From NCBI GenBank assembly GCA_902522015.1, contig CABYTX010000005.1, forward strand, positions 1 to 53,174: a stretch of DNA of 53,174 bases. The letters run 5' to 3'. The notes under the pieces are model-generated. The model searched no databases. It worked only from the letters and a program-made list of their open reading frames with translations, and had not been told where the DNA came from. How positions within the stretch are numbered: position 1 is the first letter of the stretch; every line of letters begins with the position of its first letter. The position numbers were made by a program, and so were the translations under genes. The DNA is from an uncultured Alphaproteobacteria bacterium. GTDB taxonomy: Bacteria > Pseudomonadota > Alphaproteobacteria > HIMB59 > GCA-002718135. This document shows positions 30,074-39,443 of this stretch, piece after piece.

Positions 30074-32120
30074 AGCAGAAAAAAAACATCATCTCTCTTC
30101 CGAAATCACAACACCTTTTAAAATTGTAAGTGATTTTAATCCAAGTGGTGATCAGCCTGAAGCAATTAAAAGTATTGTTAAAAGTCTAAATGAAGGAGAA
30201 CAAGAACAAGTTCTTTTAGGTGTCACTGGATCAGGTAAGACCTTTACAATGGCTAAAGTAATTGAAAAAGTACAGAAACCGACTTTAATAATGGCACCAA
30301 ACAAAACTTTAGCAGCACAACTTTATGGAGAAATGAAAAATTTGTTTCCAAATAATGCTGTTGAATATTTTGTCAGTTATTATGATTATTACACACCAGA
30401 AGCATATGTACCAAGAACTGATACATATATTGAAAAAGAATCTTCAATAAACGAACAAATTGATCGTCTAAGACATTCAGCTACTAGATCTTTAGTGGAA
30501 AGAAGAGATACAATCATAGTAGCATCAGTTTCTTGTATTTATGGTATTGGATCAGTTGATGCTTATTCTTCAATGTCTTTTACTTTAGATAAAAATCAAT
30601 CAATAAGTAGAGAGATAATTATCAGAAAGTTGGTAGAACTTTTATACAAACGTCGTGACATGGACTTTAGAAGAGGTAGCTTTAGAGCTAAGGGAGATAT
30701 TTTAGAAATTTTCCCTTCCCACTATGAAGATATTTCTTGGAAAATATCTATGTTTGGAGATGATATAGAGAGTATAACACAAGTGGACCCACTTACTGGA
30801 GAGAAGCTCGGAGAACTTGAACAAATAAGAATCTTTGCAAACTCTCATTATGTAACCCCAAAGCCAACAATAAAAAAAGCAATTACTATGATTAAAAATG
30901 ATCTAAAAAAACAATTAGAGATTTTTGAAAAAGAAAAAAAATACTTAGAAAGACAAAGGTTGGATGAGAGAACTACATTTGACTTAGAAATGATGGAAAC
31001 TACTGGAAGTTGTAGTGGTATTGAAAATTATTCTAGATATTTGTCAGGAAGACAGCCAGGGGAGCCTCCTCCTACACTTTATGAATATATTCCAGAAGAC
31101 TCTTTATTGTTTATAGATGAAAGCCATCAGACATGTGGTCAAATAGCAGGAATGTACAAAGGTGATTTTTCTAGAAAATCAACTTTAGCTCAATATGGTT
31201 TTAGACTACCAAGTTGTGTTGATAACAGACCTTTAAAAAGAGAAGAATGGGATGCAATGCGTCCACAAACTATATTTGTAAGTGCAACACCAGGAGATTA
31301 TGAACTTGAAAAGACAGGTGGTACCTTTGTTGAACAAGTAATTAGACCAACAGGTTTAATTGATCCACCTATTGAGATAAGGCCAACTAAACATCAAATT
31401 GATAACTTAATTGATGAATGTAAAAAGACTATAGATAAAGGTCATCGTGTTCTAATCACAACACTTACAAAAAAAATGGCAGAAGATCTTACTGAATATA
31501 TTAATGAAGAAGGATTAAAGGTAAGATATCTTCACTCTGATATCGATACATTAGAAAGAATAGAAATTATTAGAGATCTAAGACTAGGAGTTTTTAATGT
31601 TTTAGTAGGAATAAATCTTCTTAGAGAAGGTTTGGATATTCCTGAATGTGCTTTAATGGCTATACTAGATGCAGATAAGGAAGGTTACCTTCGATCTAGA
31701 ACTAGTTTAATTCAGACTATTGGTAGGGCTGCAAGAAATGTAGAGAGTAAAGTTTTAATGTATGCTGATAATATTACCACTAGTATGAGAGAGGCAATCG
31801 AAGAAACCGATAGGAGGCGATCAAAACAACTGGAATACAATAAAATAAATAAAATAACACCAATCAGTATTAAAAAGAATATTCAAGAAATAATTGAAAA
31901 TACAGCTGAACAAGATCATGTTACTGTTGAAATTAATAATGCTAAGGAATTAGTTGGAAAAGACTTAGATAAACATATTAAAACTTTAGAGAAAAAAATG
32001 AATGAATTTGCCTCAAAACTTGAGTTTGAAGATGCGGCAAGATTAAGAGATGAAATAAATAGACTAAAAGCAAAAGAAGTTGGTCTTTCAAATAAAGTTT
32101 TACAGTTTAAAAAGAATTAA
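30066..32120 (+). CDS. uvrB: UvrB, excinuclease ABC subunit B
   Basis: Damage-verifying helicase of nucleotide excision repair. From ATG 30066 it has 684 residues: Walker A GVTGSGKT (52-59), the beta-hairpin YYDYYTPEAYVPRTDTY (105-121) that clamps DNA, the DEAD-like FIDESHQ, helicase motifs VLVGINLLREGLD and QTIGRAARN, and the C-terminal UvrC-binding UVR motif (EFEDAARLRDEINRLK). An in-frame ATG 18 bases earlier (30048) is possible; I prefer 30066 because it overlaps the preceding stop by only 8 bases. It sits within a catabolic run, not with uvrA or uvrC. Confidence 0.96.
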   Translation: MNKAEKKHHLSSEITTPFKIVSDFNPSGDQPEAIKSIVKSLNEGEQEQVLLGVTGSGKTFTMAKVIEKVQKPTLIMAPNKTLAAQLYGEMKNLFPNNAVEYFVSYYDYYTPEAYVPRTDTYIEKESSINEQIDRLRHSATRSLVERRDTIIVASVSCIYGIGSVDAYSSMSFTLDKNQSISREIIIRKLVELLYKRRDMDFRRGSFRAKGDILEIFPSHYEDISWKISMFGDDIESITQVDPLTGEKLGELEQIRIFANSHYVTPKPTIKKAITMIKNDLKKQLEIFEKEKKYLERQRLDERTTFDLEMMETTGSCSGIENYSRYLSGRQPGEPPPTLYEYIPEDSLLFIDESHQTCGQIAGMYKGDFSRKSTLAQYGFRLPSCVDNRPLKREEWDAMRPQTIFVSATPGDYELEKTGGTFVEQVIRPTGLIDPPIEIRPTKHQIDNLIDECKKTIDKGHRVLITTLTKKMAEDLTEYINEEGLKVRYLHSDIDTLERIEIIRDLRLGVFNVLVGINLLREGLDIPECALMAILDADKEGYLRSRTSLIQTIGRAARNVESKVLMYADNITTSMREAIEETDRRRSKQLEYNKINKITPISIKKNIQEIIENTAEQDHVTVEINNAKELVGKDLDKHIKTLEKKMNEFASKLEFEDAARLRDEINRLKAKEVGLSNKVLQFKKN

Positions 32121-33124
32121 TGGATATTATATTTTCTGAAATAAACCAAACTGGTGTCATTAAACTAAATCGTCCAAAGTCTTTAAATGCTTTGAATCTA
32201 GATATGGCAAAAAAATTCATTGATAAATTATTAGAATGGGAAGAAAACAATAATATTTCTAGAGTTATGTTATTTGGAGAAGGTAAACATTTTTGTGCAG
32301 GAGGTGATGTGAAATCTCTTGCTTTAGCAGAAAATAATGATTCTATAAAAAATAATTTTTTTAAAGTTGAGTATAGACTTAATTATTTGATAAGCCAATT
32401 TAGTAAAGAATATCTTTCAATCTGGAATGGCGTAGTAATGGGTGGTGGAGTTGGTTTATCAATCTACGGTGATCACAGATTAGCTACAGATAATTCTAAA
32501 TTCGCAATGCCAGAAGCAGCTATTGGTTTTTTTCCAGATGTTGGTGGAAGTTATTTTTTATCCAATCTTCCAGGTAATATCGGTAAATATATTGGATTAA
32601 CTGGCGAAGTTTTAAAATTAAATGAATTAATTTTTTTTGGTTTAGCAACACATTATTTTAAAAGTGAAAGGATAGAGAATGTGAAAGAGGAGTTTCTTAC
32701 AAAAGGTAAAATATTTAATGACAATTATGAAGTAAAGAATGACACAAATATTATAAAAAATATGAGTTTAATAAATGAATTGTTTGATGGTGATATAAAA
32801 AAAATAACATTGAATCTAAAAAATAATGGTTCAGAATTTTCAGAAAAAATTTTAGGTATTCTTTCAACTAAATGCCCTATGAGTCTTGCAATAACCTGCA
32901 AACTTATTGATGATGCAAAGGGTAAATCATTAAAGGAGTGTTTAGAAATAGAGTATCAATTAAGTCAAAAAGTTGTTTATCGTGATGATTTTGATAATGG
33001 TGTAAATTCGGTGCTTATTACAAAAGATCACAATCCTACTTGGAAACCACCGACAATAAATGAAATAAATATTGAAGATTTAGATTTTTATTTTGAGACT
33101 CATACTGAAAATCTTTATCTATAG
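32120..33124 (+). CDS. 3-hydroxyisobutyryl-CoA hydrolase (HIBCH), crotonase fold
   Basis: 334 residues. Removes CoA from 3-hydroxyisobutyryl-CoA in valine breakdown. Crotonase features are the oxyanion loops FCAGGDVKSLA (58-68) and VVMGGGVGLS (105-114). HIBCH-specific are PEAAIGFFPDVGGSYFL (131-147) with Glu132 and Asp140 at the catalytic places, and the C-terminal DNGVNSVLITKDHNPTW. ATG shares one base with the uvrB stop. Enoyl-CoA hydratase is the alternative, but the DVGGSY loop favours HIBCH. Other valine enzymes are not in the window. Confidence 0.9.
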   Translation: MDIIFSEINQTGVIKLNRPKSLNALNLDMAKKFIDKLLEWEENNNISRVMLFGEGKHFCAGGDVKSLALAENNDSIKNNFFKVEYRLNYLISQFSKEYLSIWNGVVMGGGVGLSIYGDHRLATDNSKFAMPEAAIGFFPDVGGSYFLSNLPGNIGKYIGLTGEVLKLNELIFFGLATHYFKSERIENVKEEFLTKGKIFNDNYEVKNDTNIIKNMSLINELFDGDIKKITLNLKNNGSEFSEKILGILSTKCPMSLAITCKLIDDAKGKSLKECLEIEYQLSQKVVYRDDFDNGVNSVLITKDHNPTWKPPTINEINIEDLDFYFETHTENLYL

Positions 33125-33132
33125 CAAAATTC

Positions 33133-35580
33133 ATGAACAAAAAAATACCCTCATCAGCTAAAGTAGTAGTAATTGGTGGTGGTATAGCTGGGTGTTCTGT
33201 AGCTTATCATTTAGCAAAATTTGGATGGAAAGATGTGATCTTACTAGAAAGAGATCAATTAACTTCTGGAACTACTTGGCATGCAGCAGGACTGATTGGT
33301 CAGATTGGTGCATCAGCAACCATTACAAAACTTAGAAATTATTCGTTAAATTTATATAAGGACCTGGAAAAAGAAACAGGATTAGCAACAGGTTTAAAGC
33401 AAAACGGCTCTTTAACTATTGCAACAACTAATGATCGATTAGAAGAATTAAAAAGGCAAGCTACTTTTGCTCAAAGATTTAATATAGAAGTTAATGAATT
33501 AGAAAAATATCAGATTAAGGATATTTATTCTCTTATAAATACTGATGATGTTGTTGGTGGAATATTTATTCCAAAAGATGGTCAAGCAGATCCAGTTGGT
33601 ATAACAAATGTTCTTGCTAAATCGGCAAAAATGTATGGTGCTCAAATATTTGAACATTGTTCTGTAAATAAAATCCTTACTAAAAATGGATCAATAGAAG
33701 GTGTAGATACAAAATATGGAAAAATTAAATGTGAGTATATTGTTCTAGCATCTGGAATGTGGTCAAGGCAAATAGCAAATGATATTAACGTTAGTATACC
33801 GCTATATCCAAATGAACACTTCTATATATTAAGTGAGCCATTAAAAGAAATTTCTAATTCACTTCCAGTTCTTAGAGATTATAATAATTGCTTATATCTA
33901 AAAGAGGATGCTGGAAAAATTTTAGTAGGAATTTTTGAACCTAAAGCTAAACCTGCTTTTACTGATACTTATAAAGTGCCCAATGATTTTTCTTTTGGAG
34001 AACTACCTGAAGATTTTGATCATTTTGAACCACATTTAAAAAATGCTATGAAAAGAATACCAGCCCTTGAAAATGTAGGTATAAGAAAATTCTTTAATGG
34101 TCCTGAAGCTTTTACTCCAGATACAAATTATCTTTTAGGAGAAACACCAGAAGTAAAAAACTTTTATGTTTGTTGTGGATTTAATAGTATTGGTATTCAG
34201 AGTGCTGGTGGTGCAGGTAAAGTAACTGCAGAATGGATGATGAACGGTGAAGTTAATGATGATCTTTACTCCTTAGATATTTCAAGATTTGAAAAATTTC
34301 ACTCTGAGACAAAATTTATAACTGAAAGAGTTACTGAGTCATTAGGAGATTTATATGCAATGCACTGGCCTTACAAACAACATAAATCTTCGAGAAATAT
34401 TAAACTACTTCCTTTTCATAATGATTTGAAAAAAGAAGGAGCATGCTTTGGTCAAGTGGCCGGTTTTGAAAGACCAATGTGGTATGCTCTAAATGGTAAG
34501 AAACCAGAATATGAGTATAGTTATGGCTATCAAAATTGGTATGATGCAGCAAAGTATGAAACAATAAATACAAGAAAAAACGCTGGTTTATTTGACTTAA
34601 GTGCCTTTGCAAAATTTGAAATTAAGGGAGACACTGCCTTCAACGATCTTCAACGATTATGCTGTAATAATATTAAAAATTATCCCGGTAATACAACTTA
34701 CACGCAAATGCTTAATTCAAATGGTGGCATTGTTGCCGATTTAACAGTTACTTGTATAGATGCTAATTCTTTTCGTATTGTAACGGGTTCATCTGTGAGA
34801 GAACATGATAAAAAACATATTTCAGAAAATTTAAGTAAAAATACAACTTTAATTGATATCACTGAAAGTTTAGCTTGTTTTGGTGTTTTTGGTCCTAAAA
34901 GTAGAGAAATTCTAACAGAAATATTTGGAGAACATTTTTCAAACGACAAGTTTAAATTTGGAACTGCTAAAGAAATATCATTGAAAAATAATAAATTAAT
35001 CTTCCAAAGATTATCTTTTGTTGGTGAACTTGGTTGGGAAATTTATGTTCCTATAAATATATCTAGAGAAATTTATTTAAAGTTAGTTAAAGTTGGAGAA
35101 AACTACAACCTTTCGCATGCTGGAGCTCATGCACTTGATATTATGAGAATGGAAAAAGGATATTTACATTGGGGTCATGATATTTCACCAGCTGAAAACC
35201 CATTTGAAGCTGGATTAGAATTTACTGTTAAATTAAATAAAAAAACAGATTTTATAGGTAAAGAAGCTTTAAAAACAAAAAATAGAATTAAAAAGAAACA
35301 ACTAACAAATTTTGTTTTAGAAAAATCTACTCCAGGAAATCCTCTCTTATTACATGATGAACCTATTTATTATAAAGATAAAATTGTGGGAGAAACTACT
35401 TCTAGCAATTATTCATTTTATTATAAAAAAAATATGGTCTTTGGATACATAGACTCAGAAATAGATTTAAAAAAATTAAATGGCAGCAATTTTGAAGTTG
35501 AAGTTGCTAAAAATAAATATGTTATGTCTGTTCAATTTAATCCATTGCATGATCCTGAAAATAATTTTACAAAAATATAG
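33133..35580 (+). CDS. Dimethylglycine/sarcosine dehydrogenase-like flavoprotein with GcvT domain
   Basis: 815 residues. An FAD oxidase domain (about 1-370: GGGIAG 15-20; SGTTWHAAG 45-53, where His50 matches the covalent FAD histidine of DMGDH) is followed by the FAO_M linker (about 370-425) and folate-binding GcvT domains (about 430-810). The enzymes demethylate N-methylated glycines and pass the one-carbon unit to tetrahydrofolate. Dimethylglycine, sarcosine or a related methylated amine is the likely substrate; the choice cannot be made from sequence. Eight bases after HIBCH, in the same run. Cytoplasmic. Confidence 0.87.
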   Translation: MNKKIPSSAKVVVIGGGIAGCSVAYHLAKFGWKDVILLERDQLTSGTTWHAAGLIGQIGASATITKLRNYSLNLYKDLEKETGLATGLKQNGSLTIATTNDRLEELKRQATFAQRFNIEVNELEKYQIKDIYSLINTDDVVGGIFIPKDGQADPVGITNVLAKSAKMYGAQIFEHCSVNKILTKNGSIEGVDTKYGKIKCEYIVLASGMWSRQIANDINVSIPLYPNEHFYILSEPLKEISNSLPVLRDYNNCLYLKEDAGKILVGIFEPKAKPAFTDTYKVPNDFSFGELPEDFDHFEPHLKNAMKRIPALENVGIRKFFNGPEAFTPDTNYLLGETPEVKNFYVCCGFNSIGIQSAGGAGKVTAEWMMNGEVNDDLYSLDISRFEKFHSETKFITERVTESLGDLYAMHWPYKQHKSSRNIKLLPFHNDLKKEGACFGQVAGFERPMWYALNGKKPEYEYSYGYQNWYDAAKYETINTRKNAGLFDLSAFAKFEIKGDTAFNDLQRLCCNNIKNYPGNTTYTQMLNSNGGIVADLTVTCIDANSFRIVTGSSVREHDKKHISENLSKNTTLIDITESLACFGVFGPKSREILTEIFGEHFSNDKFKFGTAKEISLKNNKLIFQRLSFVGELGWEIYVPINISREIYLKLVKVGENYNLSHAGAHALDIMRMEKGYLHWGHDISPAENPFEAGLEFTVKLNKKTDFIGKEALKTKNRIKKKQLTNFVLEKSTPGNPLLLHDEPIYYKDKIVGETTSSNYSFYYKKNMVFGYIDSEIDLKKLNGSNFEVEVAKNKYVMSVQFNPLHDPENNFTKI

Positions 35581-35598
35581 TTTTTTACGATCTAATTT

Positions 35599-36477
35599 AT
35601 GAAAAAAATTAGATTATTTTTTTCTATAGTAGTAATTATATTAATAATTTTATCTATCTTTATTTATATTTTTCTAAATAATTTTGAAAAAGGAAAAATA
35701 ATTAGTGATATCGAGAAGAAATTAGAAATTAAAATTAATGAAAAAAATAAAACTAAAATCAATATTTTTCCAATTGTAAAGCTTAACACAAACTTAGAAA
35801 TTAAAGATTACAAAAATAATTTATACTTTGATAATATTAGAATTGATATTTCGCAGCCTGTATTTCAAGTTTCAGGAAATTTAGATATTCTAATTGATAA
35901 TTTCAATATTAATAATATTAATTTTAGTGAAGTAAATATTAATGGAAAAGTAAATTATATTGAAAATTATCTTAAATATAGTGATAATTTAGAAAATTTA
36001 TTTGACTCAATTTATAAAATTAATGGAAAAATATTTTTTGAAACAACTAATGAAGAAAAATTTCTTATCTCATTTTTAAAATTATTCTTTGAAAAATTAG
36101 AAAATCAAAAAAATCAAAAATTTGCATTTTCTGAATTAATAAATGCTTTTGGTAATGAAAGTTCTAATTTTAAAGGCGAAATAAATAAAAATAAAAATAT
36201 TTTAGAAACTAGTAAAATAGAAATTAGTAATAAAAACAACAGAATTCTTATAAAAGGAGAATACAATTACAGTAATAATTTTATAGATATTATTTTAAAC
36301 TTATCTCAAAATAATGAAATATATTTAACTACTTTGATTAAAGGAAACTTAAATAATCCTAATATAAGTTTTGATGAAAATTCAAAATTTTTTCAAAATT
36401 CAAACTCAAATGAAAATAATATAATTGAAGAAAGCGTCATTCAATTTTTAAATAATTTTTTTGATTTCAATGATTGA
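35599..36477 (+). CDS. Membrane-anchored AsmA-like protein, very Asn/Ile/Lys-rich
   Basis: 292 residues. One N-terminal membrane helix (about 5-28: LFFSIVVIILIILSIFIYIF) and a beta-rich periplasmic body. The short strands and the late ILIKGEYNYSNNFIDIILNLSQ followed by IKGNLNNPNISFD recall the C-terminal repeat of AsmA-type lipid-transport proteins, which end in a phrase of the form 'GTLxxPxI'. Low-complexity AT-driven composition makes the call tentative. It lies 18 bases after DMGDH and overlaps the AEC gene by 8 bases. Confidence 0.55.
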   Translation: MKKIRLFFSIVVIILIILSIFIYIFLNNFEKGKIISDIEKKLEIKINEKNKTKINIFPIVKLNTNLEIKDYKNNLYFDNIRIDISQPVFQVSGNLDILIDNFNINNINFSEVNINGKVNYIENYLKYSDNLENLFDSIYKINGKIFFETTNEEKFLISFLKLFFEKLENQKNQKFAFSELINAFGNESSNFKGEINKNKNILETSKIEISNKNNRILIKGEYNYSNNFIDIILNLSQNNEIYLTTLIKGNLNNPNISFDENSKFFQNSNSNENNIIEESVIQFLNNFFDFND

Positions 36478-37408
36478 CTTATTAAATATAGTTAGCAGTG
36501 TATTTGGATATATCCTTTTTGGATTTTTTGTAAATAAATTACAAATACTTCCAAAAAAATATATTGATTATTTTGATTTTACAGGTTTCAATATTCTTTT
36601 ACCCTTAGCTTTAATTATATATTTTTGGCAAGTCTCATTTCCTCAAATTAATTCTATTGGCCTGATCATCTCATTTTTTGCTTCAGGAATTTTTATATCA
36701 ATGATTGGTTTTTTAATTAGCAAACAATTTTTAAATTTTAAAACAGATGACTCTGCACTTTTTGGATTAGCTGCTTGTTTTGGTAACACAGTGGCAATGG
36801 GAATACCTCTTATGTATGCAGTTTTGGGCCCAATAAATACAATTCCTTATATGATATTAGTTTTTTTTCATGGTATTGTTCATTTTAGCTATACTGTTAT
36901 TATAATAGAAGTTTATAGAAATAGACAAAAAAGCATTGTCGAAATTTTTTATCAAATATTATTAGGTATGATTAAAAATATTGTACTTTTTGGAATGATA
37001 ATTGGAATCATTCTTAATTACTCTAATCTTATTGTTCCATCTATTATGAAGCAGCCTTTAGATATTTTTGTAAACCTTGCGCTTCCAATGGTTCTTATTT
37101 CTTTAGGTCTTGCATTAGGAAATTTTAAAATTAGAGAAAATATTTATGGTGCAATACTATTAACTATCTTAAAAAATTTTATTCACCCTATAATTGCATT
37201 TTGTTTAGCACATTTTATATTAGAGCTTGATAGTCTCTTGGTAATTATTGTTACTATGGCTGCAGCTTTACCAAGTGGCTCACAATCATATTATTTTGCA
37301 TATAGATATAATTCGCTAAAAGGTGTTGTTTCTTCAAATGTAGTATTAAGTACGTTTGTTAGTTTTTTTACACTATCTTTATTATTAGTATTTTTTGATA
37401 TTACGTAG
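36470..37408 (+). CDS. AEC-family (auxin efflux carrier-like) transporter
   Basis: 312 residues from ATG 36470; a TTG nine bases earlier is less likely. About ten hydrophobic helices in two five-helix repeats. AEC marks are FGNTVAMGIPLMYAVLGP in the first half and ALPSGSQSYYFAYRYN in the second, the discontinuous helices that form the substrate site. Bacterial members carry small carboxylates such as malate or malonate; the substrate here is unknown. Last gene of the plus run from 27724; the stop overlaps the TPR gene by 8 bases. Confidence 0.88.
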   Translation: MIDLLNIVSSVFGYILFGFFVNKLQILPKKYIDYFDFTGFNILLPLALIIYFWQVSFPQINSIGLIISFFASGIFISMIGFLISKQFLNFKTDDSALFGLAACFGNTVAMGIPLMYAVLGPINTIPYMILVFFHGIVHFSYTVIIIEVYRNRQKSIVEIFYQILLGMIKNIVLFGMIIGIILNYSNLIVPSIMKQPLDIFVNLALPMVLISLGLALGNFKIRENIYGAILLTILKNFIHPIIAFCLAHFILELDSLLVIIVTMAAALPSGSQSYYFAYRYNSLKGVVSSNVVLSTFVSFFTLSLLLVFFDIT

Positions 37409-37955
37409 ATTGAGAAATAAACGATTGTATTCTTTCTTTCTTATCCATAGTTTTAACACTAAAAGGAAAAATCTCTAACATCTTATCATATACATCAATT
37501 GCCTGTTGAAACTGGCCTTGATGAATAAAAATTAGACCCATTCCATCTAGAGCACCAAAATGTCTTGGTTCTAATTCAAGGGTTTTAATGATGTCTTGCA
37601 TTGATTGATCAAAATTACCCATCATAAAATGAACTGTTGCTCTCTTATTCCAACCCTCTGCAAAATTAGGATCTTCTTCAATTAAATTATTAAAAAATCT
37701 GATTGCTAGTGGATAATTTCTCAAATTCATAGCTTGAATACCTTTCTCAAAATATTCAATTACTTTTGGATCATCAACTTCATACCAAATATTCCAAATG
37801 TCAGATATCAAATCTCTTATCTCATCCTGATTTTCAGTCTCATTTAATTTTTTAAACAAATTATTTAGCCGTGGATCATTTTGATCTGCTAATGCTATCT
37901 TACTAGCAAACAAAAGACTTATACTGACAATTAATATTTTAAAGATAACTCTCAT
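37401..37955 (-). CDS. Exported tetratricopeptide-repeat protein
   Basis: 184 residues from ATG 37955, where a clean signal peptide begins (MRVIFKILIVSISLLFASKIALA, cleavage before DQND). A start 39 bases earlier would add a charged tail ahead of it, so I reject that. Three TPR units follow (about 75-175): YPLAIRFFNNLIEEDPNFAE, FDQSMQDIIKTLELEPRHFG and FQQAIDVYDKMLEIFPFS. Probably a periplasmic protein-interaction scaffold; the partner is unknown. Overlaps the TIGR03643 gene by 17 bases. Confidence 0.85.
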   Translation of the reverse strand: MRVIFKILIVSISLLFASKIALADQNDPRLNNLFKKLNETENQDEIRDLISDIWNIWYEVDDPKVIEYFEKGIQAMNLRNYPLAIRFFNNLIEEDPNFAEGWNKRATVHFMMGNFDQSMQDIIKTLELEPRHFGALDGMGLIFIHQGQFQQAIDVYDKMLEIFPFSVKTMDKKERIQSFISQST

Positions 37956-38172
37956 ATTTAAATGATTTTTCGGATAGATTTCTTTTCTTTTCATGCTTTC
38001 TAGTTCTCCCTGTTACTCTAGTTCTCCATAATTTAAATGATCTAGGTTTCAGATTTGTTCTCATTATTTTTATAACCTCTGATTCGGTTACACCGTGCAT
38101 TCTTTTTATTTTTTCAAAAGAGGTTTTATCGCACCAGGCTAATTTAATAATATTATCTATATTCTCGTGCAT
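37939..38172 (-). CDS. TIGR03643 (DUF2805) small helix-turn-helix-like protein
   Basis: 77 residues with the family pattern: IIKLAWCDKTSFEKIKRMHG, then TESEVIKIMRTNLKPRSFKLWRTRVTGR, then a basic tail. The first part looks like a helix-turn-helix and the protein is strongly basic, so nucleic-acid binding is plausible; no function is established. Its end overlaps the TPR gene by 17 bases. Divergent from the GST gene with a 39-base gap. Confidence 0.82.
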   Translation of the reverse strand: MHENIDNIIKLAWCDKTSFEKIKRMHGVTESEVIKIMRTNLKPRSFKLWRTRVTGRTRKHEKKRNLSEKSFKYESYL

Positions 38173-38211
38173 ATTATGAATATAGTTCTTAATTAATTAA
38201 ATTCTAAAAAA

Positions 38212-38835
38212 ATGATTGATTTATATTCATCACCTACCCCCAATGGTCGAAAAATTAGTATTATGCTTGAAGAATTAGGTGTGGATTTTAATCCTATTTT
38301 AATAAATTTAGATAAAAAAGAGCAGTTTAGTGGACATTTTTCAAAAATATCTCCTGCAAATAAAATTCCTGTAATTGTAGATAATGATAACAACCAAACA
38401 GTATTCGAATCTGGGGCTATCCTTCTTTATCTGGCAAAAAAATATGATAAATTTCTAAATAAAGATAAGTATTGGGAAATAATACAATGGGTTTTTTTTC
38501 AAATGGCTTACGTTGGGCCAATGCTAGGCCAAGCTCATCAATATTTATTTTATCATCCTGGTAAAAGCAAATTTGCAGAAGATAAAACAAAAGGCTATGC
38601 ACAACATATATATTCAATTTTGGATAAAAGACTTTCTAAACAAGAATATTTTTCGGATACCTATTCAATAGCTGATATTTCTATTTGGCCTTGGACAGCT
38701 CGTTATGAAAGACATCAAATAAATTTGCATGATTATCCAAATGTGTTGAGATGGTATAAACAAATATCAACAAGACCTGCAGTTATTAAAGGATATAATT
38801 CTGTAGGCGAATCTTATGAAATCCCTAAACCTTAA
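38212..38835 (+). CDS. Glutathione S-transferase, Nu class (YfcG/YghU-like)
   Basis: 207 residues. N-terminal thioredoxin fold starts MIDLYSSPTPNGRK; Thr9 and Asn11 match the glutathione-contacting residues of E. coli YfcG, and the FESGAILLYLAKKY segment (about 64-77) holds the glutathione gamma-glutamyl group. The C-terminal helical domain contains GPMLGQAHQY and SIADISIWPW as in YfcG. Enzymes of this class act as disulfide reductases using glutathione. Stop shares TTAA with the LysE gene. A single-gene unit. Confidence 0.92.
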   Translation: MIDLYSSPTPNGRKISIMLEELGVDFNPILINLDKKEQFSGHFSKISPANKIPVIVDNDNNQTVFESGAILLYLAKKYDKFLNKDKYWEIIQWVFFQMAYVGPMLGQAHQYLFYHPGKSKFAEDKTKGYAQHIYSILDKRLSKQEYFSDTYSIADISIWPWTARYERHQINLHDYPNVLRWYKQISTRPAVIKGYNSVGESYEIPKP

Positions 38836-39440
38836 GTATTGTAAAATAATACTGAGCCTGCAGTTATAATTAAAAGGATTGCTAAAAACCATTCAACAAT
38901 TTTTTTTATTTTTTCATTATTAAGATATTGTCTGATAACACTTCCTCCATATGCCCATATACTAATGGAAGGAATATTAACTACTGTAGACATAATAACC
39001 ATAAATAGTGTTCCAATTATTATATTTTCATCTTTTGGATAATATAATGTTACTGCAGTTGAACAGATTACCCAAGCTTTTGGATTTACAAATTGAAACA
39101 AAATTGCTTCATGATATTTTAATGGTCTTGATCTATCTTCTGTCTTTGAGATATTTAAAGACCCAAACATTTTATATGCTAAATAAAGAATGTAGCCTGC
39201 TCCAACATATCTTAAAATATCATAGAGTATAGGATAGGTAATAAACAAAGATCCAAGACCTAAACATACAAGTGCTAATTGCAAACCATGGCCAGAAGGA
39301 ATGCCAAAAATATTAGGTATAGATCTTATAAATCCAAATTTTATACCTGATGCAGTTAAAATACTATTGTTTGGACCTGGAGTTACGTACATAATAAAAT
39401 TATACACTGCTAAAGCAGCTATTAATTCCCATGTAATCAT
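38832..39440 (-). CDS. LysE/RhtB-family amino acid exporter
   Basis: 202 residues with about six membrane helices. The family signature TPGPNNSILTASGIKFGF is near residues 20-37, with NPKAWVICS around 115-123. Family members export lysine, homoserine, threonine or related compounds; the substrate cannot be told. It ends a minus-strand run YqaA, RmuC, YajQ, LysE and starts 3 bases after the yajQ stop. Confidence 0.9.
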   Translation of the reverse strand: MITWELIAALAVYNFIMYVTPGPNNSILTASGIKFGFIRSIPNIFGIPSGHGLQLALVCLGLGSLFITYPILYDILRYVGAGYILYLAYKMFGSLNISKTEDRSRPLKYHEAILFQFVNPKAWVICSTAVTLYYPKDENIIIGTLFMVIMSTVVNIPSISIWAYGGSVIRQYLNNEKIKKIVEWFLAILLIITAGSVLFYNT

Positions 39441-39443
39441 TTT

